51,322 nt of DNA from CAZNMF01 sp035547155 (lineage in GTDB: Bacteria > Acidobacteriota > Vicinamibacteria > Vicinamibacterales > SCN-69-37). The notes under the pieces were generated by a model, which was not told where the DNA came from, ran no database searches, and saw only the letters and a list, made by a program, of their open reading frames with translations. The stretch lies in NCBI GenBank assembly GCA_035547155.1, contig DASZVJ010000099.1:1-51322 (forward strand), given 5' to 3'. The position numbers and the translations under genes were made by a program. Shown here piece after piece: positions 16,103-22,964 of this stretch (position 1 is its first letter; each line of letters opens with the position of its first letter).

Positions 16103-16556
16103 CCGCCGCCTTCTTCCGCCGCTTCGCGCGGCCGTTCACCGGCTTCAACGGCAACCCATCGCCCGTGATCAGCGGCTGATGTGGATCCGCCAGCAAATCG
16201 AAGATGTGTCCCTGCTGCGTCCGCAGGAACAACCCGCGTCCGTCCGTCAGCAATCGCACATCTCCCGCATCGTCCAACGTCTCCGAGAGGCGACGCCGGA
16301 AGTAGTCGCGGAGCGCGTCCATCATCTGCCGCAGCACGAGCGGCGTGAAGCCGCGGCGGCGCAGATCGGCGAGCGCCATCAGCTCGAGCAGATCGACCGG
16401 CGTGTAGCGGCGTTCGGTGAACCCGCCCGAGCTCGTGCGCCTCGGCGCGATGGCTGACAGAAAAATGCGGCTCGTATCCCAGCTCTGGAGCTGACGCGCC
16501 GAGAGGCCCGTCAACGCGGCGACTTCTCGAGCGCTGTAGCTGGTTTTCAGACGCAT
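16053..16556 (-). CDS. MerR-type HTH transcriptional regulator
   Basis: A 167-aa protein with an N-terminal MerR-like winged helix (YSAREVAALTGLSARQLQSWD, then RRYTPVDLLELMALADLRRRGFT) and a short helical region (LRQMMDALRDYFRRRLSETL). The middle part (DVRLLTDGRGLFLRTQQGHIFDLL) looks like a small effector or dimerisation module. The C-terminal tail is very basic (GRAKRRKKAAATRLETRRRG) and its coding sequence overlaps the end of the convergent BMC-H gene by 50 bases. It may regulate the shell gene, but only position supports that. No cysteine metal site typical of true MerR is visible. Confidence 0.82.
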   Translation of the reverse strand: MRLKTSYSAREVAALTGLSARQLQSWDTSRIFLSAIAPRRTSSGGFTERRYTPVDLLELMALADLRRRGFTPLVLRQMMDALRDYFRRRLSETLDDAGDVRLLTDGRGLFLRTQQGHIFDLLADPHQPLITGDGLPLKPVNGRAKRRKKAAATRLETRRRGRPPAAE

Positions 16557-16562
16557 AGATTC

Positions 16563-16655
16563 TCGGGCTTCGGGCTACAGGCTGCGGGCTACAGGGACCG
16601 GGCGGCCACAAGGGCCGCCCCTTCGGCAGGCTTCAGGCTACGGACTACGGGCTTC
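16563..16655. repeat. Heptamer repeats flanking a REP-like hairpin (copy 3)
   Basis: The spacer between the MerR gene and the pterin dehydratase gene contains CGGGCTT, CGGGCTA, CAGGCTG, CGGGCTA units (16563-16595). The hairpin GGGCGGCC-ACAAG-GGCCGCCC follows at 16600-16620, then more heptamers (CAGGCTT, CAGGCTA, CGGACTA, CGGGCTT) to about 16655. Confidence 0.8.
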
Positions 16656-16956
16656 ACGCGCCAGGCTTCGCGTGAAACAGACCGGCGATCCGCTCCGCGT
16701 CGGCCGCGCCGGTGAAGTCCTTCTCCGTGATGCCGCCTTCGTCGTGCGTGCTCCAGGCGATCGTCACCTTGCGATAGCTGATCGTGAGATCCGGATGATG
16801 GTCGTGCGACTCTGCGTCGAACGCCAAACGTGTTGCGAACGCGATCGCGTCGGGAAACGATGCGAACTCGTAACGCTTCACGAGCGCGTTGTCCTTGACC
16901 GACCATCCAGCCAGCGCGCGCACGCGCGTGTCGATTTCCGATGGATTGAGCTTCAT
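16654..16956 (-). CDS. phhB: 4a-hydroxytetrahydrobiopterin dehydratase (pterin carbinolamine dehydratase)
   Basis: A 100-aa PCD/DCoH-family enzyme. It dehydrates 4a-hydroxytetrahydrobiopterin, recycling the cofactor of aromatic amino-acid hydroxylases; some bacterial members serve molybdopterin metabolism instead. The catalytic motif ESHDHHPDLTISYRKVTI (two histidines and the conserved Tyr/Lys) and the terminal THDEGGITEKDF are present. The ATG at 16956 is preceded by AGGAGGAC, so it is preferred over the ATG at 16971. No phenylalanine hydroxylase gene is nearby, so the partner pathway is open. Confidence 0.93.
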   Translation of the reverse strand: MKLNPSEIDTRVRALAGWSVKDNALVKRYEFASFPDAIAFATRLAFDAESHDHHPDLTISYRKVTIAWSTHDEGGITEKDFTGAADAERIAGLFHAKPGA

Positions 16957-16998
16957 GATGTCCTCCTTCACGAGCGCACGTGGGGAGGCGCACGGTCG

Positions 16999-18108
16999 TC
17001 AACCGATCGTGACGAATCGATCCGGCGTCGTCGTCGCGAACGCCTGATCGTAGTGACCGTCGAGCAGATACGTCGTCACGAGCTCGGCCGTGAGCGGCGC
17101 GAGCAGAATCCCGCTTCGATAGTGCCCCGTGGCGGCGACGATGCGCGGCGCATTGGTGAACGGCCCGATCGCGGGCAGGCCGTCCGGCAGTTGCGGCCGA
17201 AGCCCTACGCGAATCGATTCGAGCCTCGCGCCCGACGCATGCGGCAGCAGCTCGATCGCGCCCGCGGTCAACGACTGCACGCCGGCGACCGTCGTGCCCT
17301 CGTCGAACCCGACGTCGTCGGCCGTCGCCCCGACGAGCAGCGATCCGTCCGACCATGGCACCGCGTAGCAGTGCGGGCCCCACACGATCCGCCCGGGCTG
17401 ATCGCCTTCGCACCACTGTAGATGCAGCAGTTGGCCACGGATCGGCCGTACCGGGATGGGCGCGACGTTGGCGATGCGCACGCGCTTCGACCAGCTGCCT
17501 GTGGCGATGACGATGGCGTCCGCGGTGTAGGTGCGATCGACAGTCTTGGCTTCGACGACGTCGCCGCGCTGCTCGACGGTGAGCACTTCGACGGGAAACT
17601 CGAACGTCGCGCCTGCGAGCTTCGCCTGCTGCACGAGCACCTGCACGAGCGACTCGGCGCCGACCAGGCCATGATCCGGCGTGAAGAGCCCGCCGAGCGC
17701 GGCGGGCGTCACGCTCGGCTCGAAGACGCGAACGGCGTCGCCGTCGAGCCACTCGGAGTCCACGCCCGTCGTGTCGAGCCAGACCTTCGTGCCGAGCAAC
17801 CGCGCCTCGCCATCTTCGTCGAGCGCGATCTCGAGCGTGCCGGTGCGGGCGTATTCGATGCCGCCGCGGCTCGCCTCGAGCAACCGGGCGACGAACTCGT
17901 CGTACAGGCCGAGGCTGCGCGTACATAGCGCCAGCAGCGGGCTGTTGCCGTCGGCCTCGATGTACGGCGTGAGCATGCCGGCGGCGGCTTGCGACGATCC
18001 CCTAGCCGGGGAACGCATGTCGAGAACGGTGACCTCAGCGCGGCGAAGAGCAAGCGCTTCGGCAATGGTGACGCCGATAATCCCGGCGCCCAGGACGAGG
18101 ACGCGCAC
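16999..18108 (-). CDS. thiO: Glycine oxidase ThiO
   Basis: A 369-aa FAD amine oxidase of the DAO family, matching ThiO, which oxidises glycine to dehydroglycine for the thiazole half of thiamine. Seen: N-terminal Rossmann fold LVLGAGIIGVTIAEALA, the GSSQAAAGMLTPYIEAD segment typical of ThiO, a mid-protein RPIRGQLLHLQ, the active-site region YAVPWSDGSLLVGATADDVGFD, and RVGLRPQLPDGLPAIGP plus GHYRSGILLAP near the end. No other thi gene is adjacent and I found no TPP riboswitch upstream. A different small amine as substrate is possible, but ThiO is the best match. Confidence 0.9.
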   Translation of the reverse strand: MRVLVLGAGIIGVTIAEALALRRAEVTVLDMRSPARGSSQAAAGMLTPYIEADGNSPLLALCTRSLGLYDEFVARLLEASRGGIEYARTGTLEIALDEDGEARLLGTKVWLDTTGVDSEWLDGDAVRVFEPSVTPAALGGLFTPDHGLVGAESLVQVLVQQAKLAGATFEFPVEVLTVEQRGDVVEAKTVDRTYTADAIVIATGSWSKRVRIANVAPIPVRPIRGQLLHLQWCEGDQPGRIVWGPHCYAVPWSDGSLLVGATADDVGFDEGTTVAGVQSLTAGAIELLPHASGARLESIRVGLRPQLPDGLPAIGPFTNAPRIVAATGHYRSGILLAPLTAELVTTYLLDGHYDQAFATTTPDRFVTIG

Positions 18109-18244
18109 GGCACAAGTTTACCTGGGTCCGAGGATTGTTCGCTTCGGATGACGGCGGCTGTCCCCTGCTGCGACGCGGCCATCGTGCCGACAGAAGGAGA
18201 GTCGAGTCGCGTACGGTACGTCCCTTGCTCAAGTGTGAAGCGCC

Positions 18245-19216
18245 ATGAATCCGAAAGTACTTGTCGCCCTGGTCGGTGCGGGATGCATCGCCGCTGCGGG
18301 CGTCGGTGCCTATCTCGGAGTCCGGCAACTGGCGGGCGAGCCAGCCGCGGCGGTGGCCCAGCCGGCTCCGGTGCACACGGATTCATCTTCTTCATCGCCG
18401 GTCCCCGCCGCGGCGGCAACGCCGGCCAAAATCGGCGAGCCGGCGAGCGGACTCGACGCCCCACAGACACGACCGACCGAGGCATCTCCCGCCGTCAAGC
18501 CCGAGACGAAGCGAGCCTCCGGCGCGGCGAGCTCGACGGCCAAGGCCTCTGCGCCAACGACGGGCACGACCGCGACTGATACTCCATCCGTCCAACCCGC
18601 CGCAGACAGCGCGCCCGAGTTGCCCGTTGCCGACGCGCCTGTCGACGACGTCATCGCTGCACCGCCGATTCCCCTCGCGCCAACTTACGACGAGCGCACG
18701 GTGCCGGCGGCGTCGGTGATTGGCATCAGGCTCGACACGTCGATCTCGAGCGAGACGGCGCGGGTCGAAGATCACGTGACCGCGCGGGTGACGAGGGACG
18801 TGACCATCGATGGCCAGACCGTCATTCCCTCCGGCGCGGAGCTCACCGGCACGGTGACGCTGGTCGATCGCGGCGGCAAGATGCGCGACCGCGCGCGGAT
18901 CGGCGTGCGGTTCGACACGCTGGTGCTCGCGAGCCGCGAGCGTCTTCCGATTCAGACCGAGACCATCTTCCGCGACGGCGAGTCGCCGTCCAACGAAGCG
19001 TCGTCGAAGATCGGCGCGAGCGCGGTCATCGGCACGATTCTCGGCGCGGTGATCGGTGGCAAGAAAGGCGCAGCGATCGGCGCCGCCGCCGGCGCAGGCG
19101 GTGGCACGGCCGCGGTCATGGCCGGCGACCGCAACGAAGCGGCGATTCCCGCAGGCACACCGCTGACCGTGCGTCTCACGGCCCCGGTCGCGATCCTCGT
19201 GCCGCACGAACAGTAG
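18245..19216 (+). CDS. Glycine-zipper envelope protein, paralogue of the 12-kb lipoprotein
   Basis: A 323-aa protein. An N-terminal hydrophobic segment (VLVALVGAGCIAAAGVGAYLG) is a membrane anchor or signal, with a cysteine. An Ala/Pro/Thr-rich linker runs to about residue 150. Then come a beta-rich domain (VIPSGAELTGTVTLVDRGG, RIGVRFDTLVLA) and the glycine zipper AVIGGKKGAAIGAAAGAGGG, ending with LTVRLTAPVAIL. The last 170 residues parallel the lipoprotein at 11832-12623, including the exact GGKKGAAIG core. It stands alone between thiO and sixA. Function unknown; an envelope structural role is inferred. Confidence 0.82.
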   Translation: MNPKVLVALVGAGCIAAAGVGAYLGVRQLAGEPAAAVAQPAPVHTDSSSSSPVPAAAATPAKIGEPASGLDAPQTRPTEASPAVKPETKRASGAASSTAKASAPTTGTTATDTPSVQPAADSAPELPVADAPVDDVIAAPPIPLAPTYDERTVPAASVIGIRLDTSISSETARVEDHVTARVTRDVTIDGQTVIPSGAELTGTVTLVDRGGKMRDRARIGVRFDTLVLASRERLPIQTETIFRDGESPSNEASSKIGASAVIGTILGAVIGGKKGAAIGAAAGAGGGTAAVMAGDRNEAAIPAGTPLTVRLTAPVAILVPHEQ

Positions 19217-19227
19217 AGACGTTCGGT

Positions 19228-19656
19228 CTAGATCTCTCGCATCTCCCGATATCGCCCGTCATCATCGCGGACCAGCCACAACAATCCGTGCAACGGAAAC
19301 GGGCCGCCTCCAGTCAAAAGCAGGCGTAGCGCTGGCAGATGCGGCATGTGGCCGACGAGCATCAGATCCTCGTCTTCACCCACGAGCACGTCCCGAATCG
19401 TCGTCGCCGGATCTTCCGGCCGGAGCCCGCGCACCATCTTGAACGTCGCGAAAGGATTGCAGACGCGCAGGAATACCTCTGCTGTCTGACGCGATCGGAG
19501 CTTGCCGCTGTGCCAGATGACGGCCGGCTTGATGCCGGCGTCGCGCGCGCGCTCGGCGAGTGCCTGCGCGTGCGCCAACCCAGCCTGCGACAACGGCCGC
19601 TGTGGATCGATCGCGGGACTGAGCGCGTCGGCGTGGTGGACGAGGAAGAGGTTCAT
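19228..19656 (-). CDS. sixA: SixA-like phosphohistidine phosphatase (histidine phosphatase family)
   Basis: A 142-aa histidine-phosphatase-superfamily protein of the SixA size and type; SixA removes phosphate from histidine phosphotransfer domains. The N-terminal catalytic motif reads LVHHADA instead of the usual RHG/RHA, so the first active-site arginine is replaced by histidine while the nucleophilic histidine remains. Also present: LSQAGLAHAQALAERA, the HSGKLRSRQTAEVF segment, and LMLVGHMPHLPAL with the second catalytic histidine. It is the last gene of an apparent operon with gpx and the DisA_N-type gene; a heptamer repeat fills the gap to gpx. Confidence 0.85.
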   Translation of the reverse strand: MNLFLVHHADALSPAIDPQRPLSQAGLAHAQALAERARDAGIKPAVIWHSGKLRSRQTAEVFLRVCNPFATFKMVRGLRPEDPATTIRDVLVGEDEDLMLVGHMPHLPALRLLLTGGGPFPLHGLLWLVRDDDGRYREMREI

Positions 19657-19710
19657 TCAGGCTACGGGCTACCGGTTGCGGCTACAGACTTCGGACCGCA
19701 GGCTTACGAG
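19657..19710. repeat. Heptamer repeat overlapping the 3-prime end of gpx
   Basis: Units such as CAGGCTA, CGGGCTA, CCGGTTG, CGGCTAC, CAGACTT, CGGACCG, CAGGCTT occupy the sixA-gpx spacer and run into the last codons of gpx. The C-terminal residues of GPx here are therefore probably repeat-derived. Confidence 0.6.
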
Positions 19711-20197
19711 TCGGGCCGAGTAACTCGCGAACGGCGCTATCGAGCTTTTCCGGCGTGTCCGACGGTGCGAAGCGGCGGACGACGCGGCCGTCGCGATCGA
19801 CGAGGAACTTGGTGAAGTTCCATTTGATCGCTTCCGTGCCGAGCACGCCCTTCTGCTGAGCTTTCAGGAACGCGAACAACGGATGCGCGTTCCGGCCGTT
19901 GACGTCGATCTTCGCGAACATCGGAAACGTGACGTCGTACGTCTCCGCACAGAAGCGGCGAATCTCCTCGTTCGTGCCCGGCTCCTGATGACCGAACTGA
20001 TCGCAGGGAAAGCCGAGCACGACGAGCCCGTCATCTTTGTCGCGTCGATAGAGGTCTTCGAGCCCGCGGTACTGCGGCGTGAAGCCGCATTGGCTCGCGA
20101 CGTTGACGATGAGCAGCACGCGTCCGCGATAGCGATCGAGCGTGACGGACGTGCCGTCGATCGCCATCGCCTCGAAGTCGAACACGGACCGAGACAT
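19682..20197 (-). CDS. Glutathione peroxidase-family (Cys-GPx) protein
   Basis: A 171-aa GPx-fold thiol peroxidase that reduces hydrogen peroxide and organic peroxides; bacterial Cys-type members commonly use thioredoxin. The catalytic cysteine is C37 in NVASQCGFTPQY. The second motif LGFPCDQFGHQEPGTNEEI supplies Gln and a candidate resolving Cys, and the catalytic Trp/Asn are in IKWNFTKFLVDRDG. It starts at ATG 20197, overlapping the DisA_N-type gene stop (ATGA), so the two are translationally coupled. The in-frame open sequence up to 20842 is a shadow of that gene. Confidence 0.93.
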   Translation of the reverse strand: MSRSVFDFEAMAIDGTSVTLDRYRGRVLLIVNVASQCGFTPQYRGLEDLYRRDKDDGLVVLGFPCDQFGHQEPGTNEEIRRFCAETYDVTFPMFAKIDVNGRNAHPLFAFLKAQQKGVLGTEAIKWNFTKFLVDRDGRVVRRFAPSDTPEKLDSAVRELLGPTRKPAVRSL

Positions 20198-21507
20198 CAC
20201 GCCCCGACCATGTTCGGATTCGACGTGTTGACGTTGCGCTTCAGCAGCAGACGTCCGTCCTGCTTCCAGACGAACGTGACGGTGCCATCCTGCGAGACGA
20301 CGAATGCAGCAGCACCGTCGGCGGCGGCGATGCAGCGCAGCGCGGAACGATGGCGCATACCGAAGCTCTCGACGTCGACCGTCGGCCGGTCGCCGCCTCT
20401 CAACGGATGGCCCGTGACCTCGAACGCGTTCAACGGCTGCGTGGCATCCGACACGATCTCCGCGCCGAACCCGAGCACCGCCAGATCCGATCGCACGACG
20501 AGCGCGCCGTCGACGGCGCTCAGCCGCGCGGTCACGTCGGCGGCATCGGCGAGATCTTCCTCGGCGACGAACGTCGCGTTCTTCAGATGCGAGAACGAGC
20601 CGGATCGGGCTGACGTGCCGCTCTGATGCGTACGCGCCCGTGCGCTCGCGAGCTGATGGCGCGCGTTGACGAAGTCCACGAATCGATCGGCGACCACCGA
20701 CTCGCGCTCGTCGATGTCGAACTTCATCCGCACGGGCAGCGATCGCTCCGAGCCCGGCGCGACGAGCAGCAGCACGCCGCCGTGGCCGTGCTCGTTCACG
20801 CCGTTGACCATGCACAGGATCGTGTTGAGCAGCGCCGTCCACTCGAAGTCGGCGCTCTCGCGCGCCGGCTCGATGTCGGGCGGACGGATGCGCGCGCGCA
20901 ACGCTTCGTGCCCACGCGCCAGGATGTCACTGATCGGCAGGAACTCGAGGCCCGAGTACGCCAGCTGATCGTGGAGCTGACCGGACTTCAGTGTCGCGAG
21001 CTTGATGCCGCCGCGATAGATGTGCATCTCGCCGGCGTCGCGCACGTCGATGACCAGCGCGTACGGCGACGGCCGGTTGTAGAACGATCGGCCGCTGCGC
21101 GAACGCGCCAGGTGCGATCCGACGTTCAACACGCCGGCGAGCTGGCAGCCCGACGGATCGTCGACCTCCTCGCCGAAGCGGACGAGCAACGCGGCGTTCT
21201 GCGCGCTCACCGCCGGCGCGACGGATCGCAGCGACTGAATCGACAGCGGCCGCGCGCTCTGAAACCGCAGGACCGGCACGGTGCCGCCGCCGTCTCTCGG
21301 CACGGTCAGGCTCGGCACGCAGCACAGCACGAAGCGCAGCTCGCGATCCTCTTCACGCGCGAAGCTGGCGAAGAACGCGGTCTCGAGGATGTAGCGCAGC
21401 TGCGCGGGTGAGGGCAGCGGCGGCGCGGGACGATCGTGACGCGCGACGAACGTCTGCCAGCGCGCGATGACCTGCTCGGCCAGATCGTCCGGAAACGCGT
21501 AGCGCAT
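20197..21507 (-). CDS. Probable diadenylate cyclase: DACNV-type sensor plus DisA_N domain
   Basis: A 436-aa protein. The C-terminal third carries the DisA_N (diadenylate cyclase) signatures: the DGA motif at D333-G334-A335 (SAVDGALVVRSDLAVLGFG) and the RHRxA motif at R385-A389 (GMRHRSALRCIAAADGAAAF). These bind ATP in enzymes making c-di-AMP. The N-terminal 300 residues resemble sensor regions described as DACNV, fused to such cyclases in conflict and signalling systems. No transmembrane segment is evident. I chose ATG 21507 (MRYAFPDDLAEQVIARW). It is coupled to gpx and probably cotranscribed with sixA. Cyclase activity is predicted, not shown. Confidence 0.82.
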   Translation of the reverse strand: MRYAFPDDLAEQVIARWQTFVARHDRPAPPLPSPAQLRYILETAFFASFAREEDRELRFVLCCVPSLTVPRDGGGTVPVLRFQSARPLSIQSLRSVAPAVSAQNAALLVRFGEEVDDPSGCQLAGVLNVGSHLARSRSGRSFYNRPSPYALVIDVRDAGEMHIYRGGIKLATLKSGQLHDQLAYSGLEFLPISDILARGHEALRARIRPPDIEPARESADFEWTALLNTILCMVNGVNEHGHGGVLLLVAPGSERSLPVRMKFDIDERESVVADRFVDFVNARHQLASARARTHQSGTSARSGSFSHLKNATFVAEEDLADAADVTARLSAVDGALVVRSDLAVLGFGAEIVSDATQPLNAFEVTGHPLRGGDRPTVDVESFGMRHRSALRCIAAADGAAAFVVSQDGTVTFVWKQDGRLLLKRNVNTSNPNMVGA

Positions 21508-21587
21508 GCCATCGCTACGATATCTGAGATTACTTCCACCCGATCGGGTGAAGCGTGGCGGCCGCGACTCCTGCCACGATGATGCGT

Positions 21588-22478
21588 ATGAGCACGCTTC
21601 AGACCATTTCCGATGACATGGCCGCCATCGTCGCGGCAGCCGAGCCGTGGATCGTGCAGGTGCAGGGACGGCGGCGTCCGGCCACGGGCATCGTGTTCGG
21701 CCCGGAGCTGATCGTGACGACGACACGCGCGCTTGGGCGCGAAGACGGCTTGCGCGTGTGCCGGCACGACGGCCATGCCGTGACCACCGAAGTCGCCGGA
21801 TGGGATCCGGCCACGTCGCTCGTCCTGCTCCGCGCGCCGGGCTTCGACGGACGTCCAGCCACGATCAGCGAGACGCCGGTGCGCGTCGGCCATTTTGCGC
21901 TGGCACTCGCGCGCTCGTGGAGCAATCACATCACGGCGACGACGGGCATCGTCTCCGTCATTGGCGGTCCGCTGCCCACGGGCGCCGGCCGCGCGATCGA
22001 TCGCGTCATCCGCACGACGGCGCCGATGCATGGCGGATTTGCGGGCGGCGCCCTGCTCGACGCGCGTGGACACGTGATCGGCATCACGACCGCCGCCGCG
22101 ATTCGCGGCCTCGGCGTCGTCATTCCCTCCGACATCGCGTGGGCCGTCGCGCAGCGCCTAGCAGATCACGGCACGGTGCCGCGCGGCTACCTCGGCCTCG
22201 CGGGCCAAACGGTCCGTCTCTCCGATCGCCAGCGTGAAGGCGATCGCGACGCCGGCCTGCTCGTCGTCGCGGTCTCGTCAGGCAGCCCGGCCGAAGCCGG
22301 GGGTATTCTCGTGGGAGACGTGGTCGTCGCCTTCGACGGACAGCCCGTCCAATCGCCCGTGGATCTGCTCGAGCTGCTCCAGGGCGATCGCGTCGGCCGC
22401 GCGGTGTCCGTGCGTGTCGTGCGCGGCGAGACGCGGTTGGATCTGTCCGTCACGGTCGGCACGCGATCCGGACGATGA
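21588..22478 (+). CDS. HtrA-like pseudoprotease with C-terminal PDZ domain
   Basis: A 296-aa trypsin-fold plus PDZ protein in which all three catalytic residues of HtrA are replaced. Compared with the intact HtrA at 22963-23955: His is Arg47 (IVTTTRAL against IVTNSHVV), Asp is Ser77 (DPATSLVLL against DPATDLAVL) and Ser is Ala153 (GGFAGGALL against GGNSGG type). The flanking fold-determining residues are kept. The PDZ domain follows at about 200-290 (AEAGGILVGDVVVAFDGQPV). There is no signal peptide, so a cytoplasmic binding role is likely. Start chosen at ATG 21588; ATGs at 21579 and 21582 are possible. The next gene begins immediately after its stop. Confidence 0.85.
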   Translation: MSTLQTISDDMAAIVAAAEPWIVQVQGRRRPATGIVFGPELIVTTTRALGREDGLRVCRHDGHAVTTEVAGWDPATSLVLLRAPGFDGRPATISETPVRVGHFALALARSWSNHITATTGIVSVIGGPLPTGAGRAIDRVIRTTAPMHGGFAGGALLDARGHVIGITTAAAIRGLGVVIPSDIAWAVAQRLADHGTVPRGYLGLAGQTVRLSDRQREGDRDAGLLVVAVSSGSPAEAGGILVGDVVVAFDGQPVQSPVDLLELLQGDRVGRAVSVRVVRGETRLDLSVTVGTRSGR

Positions 22479-22856
22479 ATGCGGGCCGTGCTCGTCGGTG
22501 ACGCGCGCGATCGCGCGCGCCTGCGCCAGTCGCTGGCGCTCAGTCAGATCGATATCGTCGGCGAAGCGGAGACGCTGGCCGCGGCGCGGACGATCGCGTC
22601 CGGCGTCGACGCGTTCATCGTCGCGCCTGCGCCCACACGGCAGGAGACGATTTCCCCCGAGACGCTGACACCACGCGAGCTCGAAGTCCTGCAGATTCTC
22701 GCCGAAGGATTGTCGAACAAGGCAATCGCGCGCCGGCTCGGCATCAGCGACCAGACGGTCAAGTTCCACGTCGCGTCGATCGGCGGCAAGCTCGGCGCGC
22801 AGAACCGCACGGAAGCGGTGCGGCTCGCGATTCAGCGGGGGTTGATCGAGCTGTAA
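22479..22856 (+). CDS. LuxR-type HTH regulator with a truncated, phosphorylation-deficient receiver
   Basis: A 125-aa protein. Residues 1-55 resemble only the first half of a response-regulator receiver (AVLVGDARDRARLRQSLA, IDIVGEAETLAAARTI). At the phospho-acceptor position the sequence is DAFIVAPAP, with Ala49 where Asp is expected, and the second half of the domain is missing. A short linker leads directly to a complete LuxR/GerE HTH (LTPRELEVLQILAEGLSNKA, TVKFHVASIGGKLGAQNR). It begins at the base after the pseudo-HtrA stop, so the two are surely one operon. It likely binds DNA without phosphorylation, possibly gated by the pseudoprotease. Confidence 0.87.
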   Translation: MRAVLVGDARDRARLRQSLALSQIDIVGEAETLAAARTIASGVDAFIVAPAPTRQETISPETLTPRELEVLQILAEGLSNKAIARRLGISDQTVKFHVASIGGKLGAQNRTEAVRLAIQRGLIEL

Positions 22857-22888
22857 TACCGGCTTACGACTTATGGCTTATGGCACTT

Positions 22889-22964
22889 GTCCACCGTAGC
22901 CTTGGCGAAGGTGGACGGCTTACGAAGGCAGTATTTCGAAGTTCGACGTTCCAAGTTCGACGTT
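22889..22964. repeat. Inverted repeat plus GAAGTTC heptamers
   Basis: GTCCACC (22889-22895) and GGTGGAC (22910-22916) form an inverted repeat around GTAGCCTTGGCGAA, which has its own small CCTT/AAGG stem. It is followed by GAAGTTC, GACGTTC, CAAGTTC, GACGTTA heptamers (22938-22964) that touch the stop codon of the convergent htrA gene. It lies between two convergent genes, where a bidirectional terminator would be expected. Confidence 0.7.

Noticed and set aside
18109..18244. TPP riboswitch upstream of thiO
   Set aside because: No TPP riboswitch consensus segments could be recognised and the gap is short.
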